A DNA stretch of 64,000 nt from Rickettsia bellii RML369-C (GTDB lineage: Bacteria; Pseudomonadota; Alphaproteobacteria; Rickettsiales; Rickettsiaceae). Below are positions 1 through 10,731 of this stretch, in pieces; position 1 is the stretch's first letter, and each line of letters opens with the position of its first letter. Under the pieces are notes generated by a model. The model did not search any database. It saw nothing but the letters and a program-made list of their open reading frames with translations, and was not told the origin of the DNA. The translations under genes and the position numbers were made by a program. Where the stretch lies: positions 1,458,077 through 1,522,076 of the forward strand of contig NC_007940.1 in the NCBI RefSeq assembly GCF_000012385.1, given 5' to 3'.

Positions 1-664
1 AATTTTCAGGGAAAGTTACATTAACTTCTACTTCACTACCAGCTTTAGAACCTATTAATTGCTTTTCAAAACCAGGAATAAGTGCATTACTACCAATAAC
101 TACTTTAAAATCCGTAAGTTTGCCACCCTCAAAAGCCTCATCTTTAACATAACCAACTGCATCCATGGTAATTTGATCACCATCTTTAGCTTTTGCTTTA
201 CTTTCTTTGGTATAACTTTTCATCATTTCCGCAAGCTTTTTGAGTTGTTCTTCAACATCATCAGGGCTTACTTCTAATTTCGGACGATTTATAGATATTT
301 TCTTTAAATCTGGAATATCAATTTTAGGCAATAATTCCATTTTTATTGTAAATTCTAAAGGCTTATTAGGTTCGTTTTGCAAATCATCAATCTTTGGTCT
401 GCCGATAATATTTAAATTATGCTCCTTAATAACATGATTTACTGAATCATTGATTCTTTTTTCTATTATATCATTTCTGACAGAAGCACCATATTTTTTC
501 TCAACAATTGCAATAGGTACTTTACCAGCTCTAAAACCTGCTATTTTGACCTTTTTTGTTAAGTCGACCAGCTCTTTTTGAATATCATTATCTATTTCAC
601 TTAAAGGAGTTGAAATTTTAATATGAAAATCTAGCCCTTCATTTTTTAATATGGTAGTTGCCAT
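1..664 (-). CDS. tig: Trigger factor, N-terminal part (cut by window edge)
   Basis: Ribosome-bound chaperone and peptidyl-prolyl isomerase that meets nascent chains at the exit tunnel. The reading frame starts at ATG 662-664 on the minus strand ([18 protein letters not shown]) and runs off the left edge, giving about 221 residues. The ribosome-binding signature GFRAGKVP lies near residues 43-50 and the FKBP-like isomerase domain begins near residue 165 ([14 protein letters not shown]). No defect is visible in the part present. The family is well known, so the call is secure; the C-terminal domain is outside the window. Confidence 0.95.
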   Translation of the reverse strand, partial: MATTILKNEGLDFHIKISTPLSEIDNDIQKELVDLTKKVKIAGFRAGKVPIAIVEKKYGASVRNDIIEKRINDSVNHVIKEHNLNIIGRPKIDDLQNEPNKPLEFTIKMELLPKIDIPDLKKISINRPKLEVSPDDVEEQLKKLAEMMKSYTKESKAKAKDGDQITMDAVGYVKDEAFEGGKLTDFKVVIGSNALIPGFEKQLIGSKAGSEVEVNVTFPEN

Positions 665-903
665 TTGTAATAATCCGTTATTTATAAATAATTCAGCATA
701 TTAGTTTGCTAATCAAAATAAACTATAGAGCCAAAATATGCAATAGTTTTTGTAAACCAGACATAAGTAGGTTAAGAAATTAGAATTGCCAAACCATTAC
801 ATATCAATAATTTACAAAACTTGAATAAGTTTAAGATTTTACAATTTAAATTTGCATTTATATCTGATATAATTCTAAAGATTTTTTTAACAATTTACTA
901 AAT
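665..903. other. Intergenic gap between tig and the NACHT gene
   Basis: About 240 bases of AT-rich sequence between two divergent genes. It should carry both promoters. I see no RNA gene, palindromic element or convincing reading frame in it. Confidence 0.5.
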
Positions 904-2343
904 ATGCAAGAAAAAACCAAAGCCTTTAACGTGTTAAAAACTCTATATAGTTTCCAAGATACTTTACCGAAGCTAATAGAGGATGAGCAAATTAAAGCCT
1001 TATCTTTAGACGAGTATTATATAAAATTACAGATATTACTTAGCGAAGATAATGACTCGGTCAAAGCAGCATTACATGATAAAGTTACCGGCGAAAAGAA
1101 ACCGGTAGAAATAGAAAATATTTTTAAAGCTATAGATGTAGAAAATAGGATAAGAGAGCTACTTGAAAAGAATTATCAAGTTAGAGAAGAAATAATTAAT
1201 GATATAATTAAGCCACTAATCGAAGAAGAAAATAAGCTGAATCTACTTTATAGAAATATACCTAATAAAAGTGAATCGGAAATAAAGTATATAGCCGAAT
1301 CAATAAACAGAATACAAGCGGATGTCGGTAAAGTGCTGTTACTAGGTGGGGCAGGGATAGGCAAAACTACGTTAATGCACTATCTATCTTATAAATGGGG
1401 CAAAGATAATTTATGGAATGATAAATTTGATTATGTCTTTAGAATTAAGTTAAAGGAATTACTAAATGAAAATTGGAGTAGAGAATACGAAGCTAAGGAG
1501 CTACGTCAAAACAAACTAGCCTGTTTCATTCATTATTGCTTGAATTTAGAAAATATAGAACCGCACGAAATAATCAATATAAGCAACAAAGATAGAGTAT
1601 TATTATTGCTTGACGGTTACGATGAAGTAGCATTTTTATCCCAAGATAATCGTGATTACCGAGATATTATGGAGGCAGTATTTCAGTATAAAAACGTAAT
1701 AATGAGCTCTAGACCTAATGCAATCACAGAAAATATTAACAATAAGTTTGAACGCAAGGTAGAAAATACGGGATGGGATAGCGAAGGGATAAAGAAATAT
1801 GTATATAAGAGTTTTGAATATGATAAAGAATTTGGAACACCATTAAAAAGCTTTTTAGATACTCATAGCCAAATAAAAGAAATATGTGAAGCACCGATTA
1901 ATACGGCAATAATATGTTTAATTTGGAGTGATCAAGAAATAAGGCAAAATCTTCAAACAACTAGTAATGAAAATTTTAATATCAGTCGTTTATATAGTGA
2001 AATAATAAACTGGCTTAATAATAGGCATTTAGCAAAAAACAGGCATAAATATAAGAATAAAACAGAGGCTAATAATCATTTAAAAAATATAATGAGTTTT
2101 TTAGAGCAAATAGCTTATGAATCACTTAGCACAAGAGGAAAGTTAGTAGAAAGTAAATTAGTAGAAAGCAAAAAAAACACCCTAGATATAGACGAAGTTA
2201 TAGAACAAGGATTATTAAGAAGAGAGGGACAAAATTATCAATTTATTCACTTAACCTTTCAAGAATTTTTAGCCGCCCGTCATTTAAAAAATCAATTATT
2301 AGATAATTATACTAAAAGCAAAGCAGCAAGTTTTTATAGGTGA
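904..2343 (+). pseudogene. NACHT-domain NTPase, N-terminal fragment of a broken gene
   Basis: A signalling-type STAND NTPase fragment of 479 residues. Walker A is GGAGIGKTT at residues 148-156, and the Walker B-like LLLLDGYDEV has its first Asp near residue 237; both are typical of NACHT domains. The first 140 residues match no domain I recognise. The frame ends at 2343 just after a T5 run. Reading one base over from there gives IGEHRNEPKYLMTLKFLAG, which continues directly into the frame annotated at 2369. The original gene therefore spanned 904-6200 (about 1,765 residues) and is now split by single-base shifts. NACHT proteins act in innate immunity in eukaryotes and in some bacterial anti-phage systems; the role here is unknown. 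Confidence 0.8.
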
Positions 2344-2368
2344 GCATAGAAACGAACCAAAATATCTA

Positions 2369-3976
2369 ATGACTTTAAAGTTTTTAGCCGGAATAGCAAG
2401 TAATGATGATAGTAAAGAATTAATAGAAATATTTTGGGAATCTGCAACTTGCAATGTTAATGAGATATTAGAGTTAGACATCAAAAAGAAAATTATATTG
2501 TTAATGCACTTATTAGCTCAAAGCAAAATCAAGGGTGAATTTAATAATAGAATACCGCATTTAAAACAAATCCAAAATTTAATAGACGATATTTTATTAA
2601 GAGATATTACAATCTGGGAACAACATATAATAGATAGCGGATATTTATCAGAAAAGATAGTTGAAGCAGTAAATGAAAAATTACAAAATGGAAAAGCTAA
2701 CTTTCAGGAATTTAAAACAGCTGTAGAAATAATAACCGCTCTAACAAATAGAAATCAATGGGGCAATAAAACTAAAGTTTATGAAAGATTAATTTGCTTA
2801 TTAAAAATTAGAGATACACAATTACAGAAGTTAGTATTACAAAAATTAGCACAAATATTAGATGAGACAATAGATAAGAAAGTAGTACATGAAAGCTCAA
2901 GAAAGATAATATTATTGTTAAATAAAGAAGTATTAAATAAATATATAAAAATAATATTAGCAAAAACAATAATTTTTATACCTGGTTTGAGTGAAGAAGT
3001 ATTCAACAAAATACAAAAACTAAAAATTAAGTTCTTAAATAAAACCTTAATTATTACAGTTTTAACTGAGGTATTAATAGTAATGCCTACTCAAAAGGCA
3101 GTTAATATTTCAAAAAAGCTACTTGTAAACCCTAAATATGAACTTAGGTTTGTAGCTGCTACTGGCTTGTTTGAGATAGCAAAAGCAATGCCTACTCAAG
3201 AAGCGTTTATTATCTTGAAAGAACTATTTGTAAATCCTGATAATACAGTCAAGCATGTAGTTGCTAGAAATTTGACTGAGATAATGGAAATGATACCAAG
3301 CTTAATACAAGAAGCATTTGGTTTTTTAAAAGAACTAATTGTAAATCCTAATACCAGATATAATCTTAAGTCTGAAGCTATCACAAACATAGCAAAAATA
3401 GTAAGAACGACACCAAGTTTGGCATACGAAGCATTTATTTTTTTAAAAGAGATAATTCTAAGTTCTAATGGTGAGGATAATATAAGACTTGAAGCGATTA
3501 GAAACATATTAGTACCAGTAACAGCAGAACCAAGTTTAACACACGAAGCATTTATTTTTTTAAAAGAGATAATTATAAGTTCTAAAATTTATGATAATTC
3601 TAAGTCTAAAGCCATCGAAAGTATAGTATCGATAACACGAACAATGCCAAACTTAACTCAAGAAGTTTTTATTTTCTTAAAAGAGATAATTATAAATTCT
3701 AACTATAAATATGAGGTCAAATCTAAAGCAATTGAAAGTATAGTAGAAATAGTAAGAGCGATGCCGAACTTAACTCAAGAAATATTCACTTTCTCAAAGG
3801 CAATAATTACAAATATACATCCTGACGTTGACTATAATATTAATGCTAAAGCTATTGAAAGTTTGCTAGAAATAGTAGAAGAAGTACCAAGTTTAGCACA
3901 AGAGGCATTTATTTTCTTAAAAATAGTAATTACAGATTCTAAAAATGATCCATATATTATGGTCTATAGCTACTAA
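2369..3976 (+). pseudogene. HEAT-like repeat segment of the broken NACHT gene
   Basis: Middle piece of the gene that starts at 904. From about 3066 on it consists of tandem alpha-helical repeats of roughly 45 residues, with the pattern FLKE-I, then KS-AI--I--I, then P-L-QEAF, the layout of HEAT/ARM solenoids that bind proteins. Homology extends upstream of the ATG at 2369 in the same frame, so that ATG is internal and probably not a true start. The frame stops at 3976 in the middle of a repeat; the next repeat half (SIATNNISNIVRAMPNL) lies in another frame of the overlapping segment from 3945. The repeats are alike at DNA level, which would favour slippage and recombination. Confidence 0.75.
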
Positions 3977-6200
3977 CAATATATCAAATATAGTAAGAGC
4001 GATGCCAAACTTAGCCGAAGAAGCAGTTACTTTCTTAAAAAGAGTAAATATGACTCCTAAAAATAATTACAATATTAAATCTGAAGCTATTAGAGGTATA
4101 GCAGTAATAGCAAAAATGAAACCTACTCATGCAACATTTATCTTTTTAAAAACAGCAATTACAAATCCTAAAACTTACTCATATTTTAAGCCCATAATCG
4201 CTGAAAGTATAATAGGAATAGTAAAAATAATGCCAAGTTTAGCTCAGCAAGCATTCACTTTTTTAAGAGAGATAATTACAACTCTCAACACTTATAATAT
4301 TGAGAATTATGCTATTAGAAGTATAGCAAAGATAGTAGAAATAAATTCAAGCTTAGCTCTAAAAGCTTTCACTTTTTTAAAAGTGAGAGTTATAGATGAT
4401 AAAGATAAAATTAATTATGCAGCTGCTATAAGCTTAATTGAGGTGGCAGAGTCAGCACTATTTGATAAATCAAGTTATAAGCCGATTAATGAACTACTAA
4501 AAATTATTGAGTGGGCTGAGGCTAAAGATTCTTATGACAATCATCTACACACAGATGCAACCTTTGTCTTAAACAAAATAACCAACCATATCACTCAAGA
4601 ATATGAGAAAAGAAAAAACCCTAAAATGATAAAGTGGTTTAATGGATGCTTTAAGGAATTGCCGAATATAACTGAAACACGAGTATTTTTAAAGGAAATA
4701 TGTAAAACTATATTAAAGAGTGGGGTTATAAATCAGCTAGAAAGTCAGTTTATTTTAAACTGTGTAAAAAACTACCATTTTACTTTTACAGTAGCAGTTA
4801 ATAAAGATCACAAAAAAATAGCAGGCGAGATAATCTTTGAAGATAGACGCTATGAAATATTTAAAAATGATAACTTAGAGGAGTTTGCTACTATGTTACT
4901 TGCCGCAACTGATGATCCGTTAGCTGAGCAGTATAAAACGCATAAGCCGCTATTTCAAAGTAAGGGATTAGGACTTAAGATAGCGGCGAGTGATATTATG
5001 GAAGTAAATAGTATTACATACGAAAAAACAAAACTTCCTACCGAAGCATCCCTTTTATCTTATGTAAGAGACATTAAGGATAATTCCGTAATATTATTAG
5101 AAAAAAGAAATGTTTTTGGAAACCATCTAATATATAAGTTTAATAATAATAATTTTGAGAACGTCGCAACTATTTATCCGCCTTACATTAGTAACGAAAT
5201 AAGAAAACAAATATTTGAAGAGCTAGAATCTGAAAAATTAATTCCGTGCTTTATTAAGAATAAAATATTTAATTTTAATAGATGTGAGCTAGTAAACGAG
5301 AAGGGTAAGAGTTTTTTACAAAATGTAAAGAACATAATACAAGATGAAAAAGTAGAGTTACAAACTTCTAATTTTAAACTACTGAATGCAGGTACAGATA
5401 AAAGATTAGATACACATGAAGAAATAATAGATGATCTCGGGAAAGATTTAAAAGATGGCGGAATTACAAATAAAGCAGAAATCAATAGGGAAGTTGAAAG
5501 ATTAAAAGAAGAGAATCCTAAATTATACAATTATTGTAATGCACTTTTTTGGAATACAAAAAATATTTTAAAAGCTTGCGGTATTGCAGAAACTGAGTTT
5601 TTTAAAAATAATATTAAAAAAACTATAGGAGAAAGAATAATATTGTTTGGAATAAAATTTTTCAATCCAGTAATTAAAGATTTACCTTTTGTTGGAGCTA
5701 TAGCAGACTTTATAACTGATACAATAGAAGATATAATTTGTGTTTGGTTAGAAAAAAGACAAGATAGAAAACTTAAGAATGAAATAATTAGTATAAATAA
5801 TATTCTTCGCCATAAAATCGGAATGCAAGATGTAGAGGATTATTTTAAGAAAATAGCTATCACTATAACCCACGCACGTAAAAACGAAATAATAAACCCT
5901 AAAGAAATATCTCAACCTAATTCCCTCGTTCAAAAGTTTCAAGCTTGTGTACAAGAAGCAGGAAATATGATTTATGATAAGACAAGAAATATTCTACTCC
6001 CCGAAATTATAGAGAGTTGCGATAAAGATAATAAAGCCGTGCAGTTAGCGTTAAAAGATTCTATTGCGTTTATTAACTATTTATATACAAACTATGACGA
6101 TATATTAAATGACGATTTTGATTTATATGAACAATGTAAAAAAATTGTCGAAAACGGCACGCTAGATGCATTATTTACTCAAACTAACAAAAAATTTTAA
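3945..6200 (+). pseudogene. C-terminal fragment of the broken NACHT/HEAT gene
   Basis: Third piece of the gene. It begins inside a HEAT-like unit, holds about four more units, then a charged central region, then a C-terminal module from about 5520 (LYNYCNALFWNTKNILKACG) to about 6110 (LKDSIAFINYLYTNYDDI). The same module, in the same order, closes the TPR protein encoded at 8600-10723, so two neighbouring genes with different front ends share one tail. The tail has a hydrophobic stretch (FNPVIKDLPFVGAIADFI) that could contact a membrane, followed by helical segments. I do not recognise the module by name. All 751 codons are open, suggesting recent breakage, a sequencing slip or frameshifting. 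Confidence 0.7.
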
Positions 6201-6250
6201 CATTAGCTAGCATTGTTACATCTAATGGTATGCTATACTTCTCATAATAT

Positions 6251-7192
6251 TTATTTTTCTAAATCTTCTTTAGACAATTTTGTAATTTTTATAACAGACT
6301 CTAAAGAAAACCCTTCTTTCATCATTTCCTTTGCCATCATAACTTTTTCTTCTTGTACCTTCTCTGCCATTATAACTTTTTCTTCTTGCATTTTCTTTAG
6401 CATAATAGCTTTTTCTTCTTCTCTACCTTGTTGTATCCAATGATGAGCTATACTTTTCATAACGTTTTCTCTTTTTTTAGGATTTAATTTTGATTGAAGT
6501 AGTTTTTCTACTTCTATTATATCATCTTGTTTAATTCTGGTCAAAGTGTAGCATAAAATTAGTTCTATATGCTCAATACCAATATCTATTTTAGCAAATT
6601 TAGGCAAAAGATCAGCTACTTCTTCCCACCTTTTTAATAAATCACGCTCATGAATATGCTTCATAAAAAATTGCAAAATCCCAGACCATGCTTTTTCTTT
6701 CAATTTTTCGTCCGGAATATCATGTACATTGATTAATTGATAATCACCGCTCCATGTAGATTTTACAAGTTCACTATTCTCAAATAATTCCCATAGATTT
6801 CGTGGAGCATTATATTTTTGTACACCGTTATAAAATATTAATGGATATATAAAAGGAAATTTTTTGCTTTTTGTTGATTTCTTATGATATTCGGCGATTT
6901 TAAACATATACCGAAATAACCTCAAAGCCATTTTATACTCAGGTGTGCTTTGGTGTTCTAAAAGTAGATATAAATAGCCCTTTTTCTCTCCAAACTTAGC
7001 AGAAAATAAAATATCTACTATAGATTTCTTAAGTCTTTTATCTACAAAGCTGTCTTTTTCCATTTTCAGCTTTTCAAAGGAAATCAAATTTTGTATATGG
7101 GGAGGTAAATGCATCTCAAAAAACTCTTTAGAAACTAAAGGGTTTTCAAACGCACTTCGGATAATTTCGTCGTGTTTAGGCTTCTGGGACAT
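6251..7192 (-). CDS. Rpn-family recombination-promoting nuclease / PD-(D/E)XK transposase-like
   Basis: A 313-residue protein of the Rpn (PF04754-type) family, endonucleases that promote RecA-independent recombination and are often mislabelled transposases. Family hallmarks are DEIIRSAFENP near the N-terminus, SIVDILFSAKF then YLYLLLEHQS (the likely catalytic D and E), and FPFIYPLIFYNG. The C-terminus carries short imperfect repeats (EEKAIMLKKMQ, EEKVIMAEKVQ, EEKVMMAKEMM) and ends in the usual helical tail SVIKITKLSKEDLEK. Start ATG is at 7190-7192. A second, frameshifted Rpn copy of another subgroup lies at 51535-52402. No inverted repeats mark it as a mobile element. Confidence 0.85.
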   Translation of the reverse strand: MSQKPKHDEIIRSAFENPLVSKEFFEMHLPPHIQNLISFEKLKMEKDSFVDKRLKKSIVDILFSAKFGEKKGYLYLLLEHQSTPEYKMALRLFRYMFKIAEYHKKSTKSKKFPFIYPLIFYNGVQKYNAPRNLWELFENSELVKSTWSGDYQLINVHDIPDEKLKEKAWSGILQFFMKHIHERDLLKRWEEVADLLPKFAKIDIGIEHIELILCYTLTRIKQDDIIEVEKLLQSKLNPKKRENVMKSIAHHWIQQGREEEKAIMLKKMQEEKVIMAEKVQEEKVMMAKEMMKEGFSLESVIKITKLSKEDLEK

Positions 7193-7274
7193 AAGTAATA
7201 ATGATATGTTGCACTATAAATATATCATTATTACAATTATTTCAATTAAAGATTGAATTTTTTATTACAACGAA

Positions 7275-8597
7275 CTATAATTCTCTAACTGGTTTTAGTA
7301 CTAATTTTTTCTTGTTAAAAATATTTATTTTAGCTAATAAGCTGACTTTAGCTTTTTTTAAACTACGTTTATAATTCTCACCGGTTACTGCGTCATAGCT
7401 AGTGATTAATGACGGAATAACCTCATTATAATATATTTTATAAAGCTCATGCATAGTTTCCTTTGTTGTTAGATATCCCCACTTCATTACTTGCTGAGGT
7501 ACTCGTGCTAGTGCTTCAATGCAGGCTACTGCCTCTTCAATTTCAGGGTTTTTATTTTTATATACATCAGCTGACGGTGATAGATTAGCTTGCATATCTT
7601 TAAACATAGCATCAATCATTAATGCCATATATTTATCCGATTTAAATTTCCTGACAAAAACTAAACCATGTTTATTGCTATATCTTAAAAGCTTAAATTT
7701 ATATATAAAAATCATGAAATTTATTGCTAGAATTTTTAAACCACTTACTTTATTAGCATGATAAAATTTAAGCTTTGTCTCATAATCTAGCTGCTTTTTC
7801 ATGCCTGCTATAAGCAGTTTATGCAGTAAATTACGGCAATGTTCTATATCTTTTTTACGAGCAATACGTGCATTATCCGTTGCTTTAGTGCCAGAAAAAT
7901 TAGCCGAATGGCGGGTGATTTGCCTGCCTTTATTATCCCTTTTTATATCAGCAAAATGCCCAAGTTCTTGAGCTGCTATAATCTGCAATCTTGCAACAGC
8001 AGCAAAGCCACCACCATAAATCGGGTGATCCTTACTATTTTCAGCAAAAGGGTTACCACCACATGAGACAAAAATAGCCACATCTTTGCCGTTAGTGCTT
8101 TGCATTCCACTATTACCGCCTACTTTCTGCCAGTTAACCATATCCATCATATCGCCAATATTATGAGAGTAGGTTATAAATATTTCTGTTTTATCAAGAA
8201 GTAACCATCTTATGACGATCGGGTGAGCAGATTGTACAAAAATACGGGCTAACATTTCCATTACTTCTTTTTTGACTGGCTGTAGTTTATGGATTTGTTT
8301 TTTTAGATTATCGAAGACAGATTTTATTTTTTGATCGGTAGCAGAATTTCTATATAGATTTTGGAAAAGTTTTGTGGTTTCAGGGATTAAATGTGGATCT
8401 GTTAGCTCTTCTTTGCTAACCATCATACTAATATTAAAAGCAGGGTCACTAAATCTTGCAAAATTGCAACAATCATCGGTATCTATTCTTAGCTTTCCCG
8501 ACTTAATTATCTGCATTGCTAAATTCTCATACTCTATTTCCATATCCTCTTTATAAATAGCAGGAACGTGATCAAGAATATGGTATATAGTACTCAT
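7275..8597 (-). CDS. Conserved rickettsial protein of unknown function (probably DUF2748)
   Basis: A 440-residue protein without signal peptide or evident membrane segment. From memory it fits the rickettsial DUF2748 family; I cannot verify this. Residues 205-216 read QIIAAQELGHFA, which resembles a zinc-protease HExxH site with Gln in place of the first His (QELGH at 210-214). The surroundings (YGGGFAAVARL before, HSANFSGTKATDNARIARKKD after) look strongly constrained. The gene ends just upstream of the rpn gene and begins 3 bases after the stop of the TPR gene at 8600, so the two are probably co-transcribed. Function unknown. Confidence 0.7.
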   Translation of the reverse strand: MSTIYHILDHVPAIYKEDMEIEYENLAMQIIKSGKLRIDTDDCCNFARFSDPAFNISMMVSKEELTDPHLIPETTKLFQNLYRNSATDQKIKSVFDNLKKQIHKLQPVKKEVMEMLARIFVQSAHPIVIRWLLLDKTEIFITYSHNIGDMMDMVNWQKVGGNSGMQSTNGKDVAIFVSCGGNPFAENSKDHPIYGGGFAAVARLQIIAAQELGHFADIKRDNKGRQITRHSANFSGTKATDNARIARKKDIEHCRNLLHKLLIAGMKKQLDYETKLKFYHANKVSGLKILAINFMIFIYKFKLLRYSNKHGLVFVRKFKSDKYMALMIDAMFKDMQANLSPSADVYKNKNPEIEEAVACIEALARVPQQVMKWGYLTTKETMHELYKIYYNEVIPSLITSYDAVTGENYKRSLKKAKVSLLAKINIFNKKKLVLKPVREL

Positions 8598-8599
8598 AC

Positions 8600-10723
8600 T
8601 TACACATTACCTAAATTTAAGACCTCATTATACTCATCAGTATGTTTAAATATCTCAAAAGCCATCACACCATCTACGCCTACATTTTCATATTTTATAT
8701 TCATTCTAGCTTTTTCAGCTTGAGCCTTTCTATACTCATCTAGCTTAGGACATACTCTTTTTAAGCAACTTTCAACAAATTGGTCTGAAGATTTTAATTT
8801 TAGTATATCCTTTGCATCTTTTTTGTGCTTTTCATCTTGAATACATAAATCAATATTACGTTCTGTAACAAATAATTGAGGAGCCTGAGTTCTTGCTAAT
8901 TCAATTATATCTTTATTCTTTTTTGCAAAATTATGAATATTTTTTTCATAAGGTCCCTGAACTCCAATCAATTCATCTATGACTATTTCCATACTTCCAT
9001 GTTTCTCGTTATTATCATTAATTTCCTTTTTTAAAGTACGGATATTTTCATCATTAAGCTTACACATTTTATATAATAGCAATAACATAAAATGATTTAA
9101 ATCTTGTTCTTCACAAGGAATATTTTTTTTCTCACATTCTTTTTTATAATATTCCTTATTACAAAAATGATTAATTCCTCTTTGTTCACCTGACCAAGAA
9201 AGCTTTAAAAAATATAAAGACCAAGGATTAATTGAAATATAAGATAATGGAAGACTAGCCCATTGCCCTAGCTTCATTTTTTGAATTATAGTGTTAAATT
9301 CAGATAAATTATTTTCTATTTGTGAGAATTTATATTCTACAATATTAGCAGGATTACTTTTTACTACTTCTTCCCATGTTTTTCCTAATTTGGTTTTTAC
9401 TCTGCTGCCAATTTGAGCTAAAAATGGTGTAGACTCCTTTACCATCGCATCAGCATTATACTCTATATAATTTATCAAAGACGCAATATCATTAAAGGCT
9501 AATTTTACTATAGGATCATCTCCTTTATCCTTATTTTTAAAAAATCTATTTTGTATAGGCAGAATTTTTTGTTTACAAAAATTCCAAAAGCTATCCTTAC
9601 TATTTTCTGGTCCTATATTTAAAATCTCATCTTTTCTTAACTCAGTATAAAACAATGCTATTTGTTTCAAATGCCATTCAAAATCCATATTTTCATCATA
9701 TTGCTTACCGGCTATCATATAAAACTTCTTAAGCACCTCTGATACCTTACTTTCCACACGTGAGTTATAAATATTATCAGCAATATCATGAAAAACCGAA
9801 AGTCCTCCAGTTACAAAAGGTTTAAACCATCCCGCCGCAACCATATCTAACACAATACATATTCCTTTTTCAATAGAAGTTGTACGCTCCATATGCCCAA
9901 CATTTACTACTACTGCATCACTACTAGTAATACAAGAAGCCAAATATATAGACCGCAACCCTGAAAGAAAATGCTTATAATACTTATATAAATCGGAATC
10001 TTTCTTCTCTAGCTCTTTTATTTGTGTATTAATGCCATCTATAGTATCAATATTTGCATTAGATAACATTTTCTTTATCTTATCAATTTCTTGTTCTAAT
10101 GCACCAATTCTTTGTCCTTGTTCTTGTTGTACTATATTTTGTCTTTGCTGTTCTAAAAATAAATGACGAATTGCTTCTTGTATAATTTGAGGCGATATAT
10201 TATCATTATCTTGGATTGGATTAGCTATAACTAATTCTTGTGAATTCTTTTGCCCTAATTCTTGTGCAAGTTTATATAATCTAGTCTTTTGTAAAAATTG
10301 TAATGCTTTTTCTTCATTACCAGCGTTATTATATGCTGTTGCTATAAGCTGGTTTAGATCTTGCTCATTAAATATATCTTTCCGAAAGTTTGTTTGTGTC
10401 TCTTCAAAGCAATATGCGGCTGTTTCATAATATTGCTTTCGTTGAACTGGCTCCACTTCTTTCTGAGCCAGCTTATTATAGACTAAACCCGACTTATAGT
10501 CACAATGATGGACAAGTTTTTTCCGTTCAAATATATTTTCATGATTTGCGTCTAATTTTTTAGCATATTCAAATTGTTCAAGTGCTTCTTTATATTTTTT
10601 TTTTCTGTAAGATTTAGTCCCTTTTGTCAGAAAAAATTTTATACCTTCTGTTGTATCAAACTCCTGATATTCTCCGTCATCATTAACTGGATTTACCCTT
10701 TCTTTGCTCATATTAAAATCCAT
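8600..10723 (-). CDS. TPR and coiled-coil protein sharing a C-terminal module with the NACHT protein
   Basis: A 707-residue protein. Residues about 25-180 form tetratricopeptide-like helices (KGTKSYRKKKYKEALEQFEY; YNNAGNEEKALQFLQK). Residues about 190-245 are Gln/Glu/Lys-rich coiled coil. From DLYKYYKHFLSGLRSIYLAS (genomic about 9995) to NYIEYNADAM (about 9440) it matches the tail of the broken NACHT protein: the same start, a central hydrophobic FKPFVTGGLSVFHDIADNIY, then ALFYTELRKDEILN and DPIVKLAFNDIASLINY. A further 250 residues are unrelated to anything I recognise. It lies head to tail with the gene at 7275. No secretion signal is seen; a host-directed or self-nonself role is speculation. 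Confidence 0.65.
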   Translation of the reverse strand: MDFNMSKERVNPVNDDGEYQEFDTTEGIKFFLTKGTKSYRKKKYKEALEQFEYAKKLDANHENIFERKKLVHHCDYKSGLVYNKLAQKEVEPVQRKQYYETAAYCFEETQTNFRKDIFNEQDLNQLIATAYNNAGNEEKALQFLQKTRLYKLAQELGQKNSQELVIANPIQDNDNISPQIIQEAIRHLFLEQQRQNIVQQEQGQRIGALEQEIDKIKKMLSNANIDTIDGINTQIKELEKKDSDLYKYYKHFLSGLRSIYLASCITSSDAVVVNVGHMERTTSIEKGICIVLDMVAAGWFKPFVTGGLSVFHDIADNIYNSRVESKVSEVLKKFYMIAGKQYDENMDFEWHLKQIALFYTELRKDEILNIGPENSKDSFWNFCKQKILPIQNRFFKNKDKGDDPIVKLAFNDIASLINYIEYNADAMVKESTPFLAQIGSRVKTKLGKTWEEVVKSNPANIVEYKFSQIENNLSEFNTIIQKMKLGQWASLPLSYISINPWSLYFLKLSWSGEQRGINHFCNKEYYKKECEKKNIPCEEQDLNHFMLLLLYKMCKLNDENIRTLKKEINDNNEKHGSMEIVIDELIGVQGPYEKNIHNFAKKNKDIIELARTQAPQLFVTERNIDLCIQDEKHKKDAKDILKLKSSDQFVESCLKRVCPKLDEYRKAQAEKARMNIKYENVGVDGVMAFEIFKHTDEYNEVLNLGNV

Positions 10724-10731
10724 TAAATTAT

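Noticed and set aside
6251..7192. Insertion sequence with a transposase gene.
   Set aside because: The Rpn-family protein lacks terminal inverted repeats and target duplications here; it is not a classical transposase.
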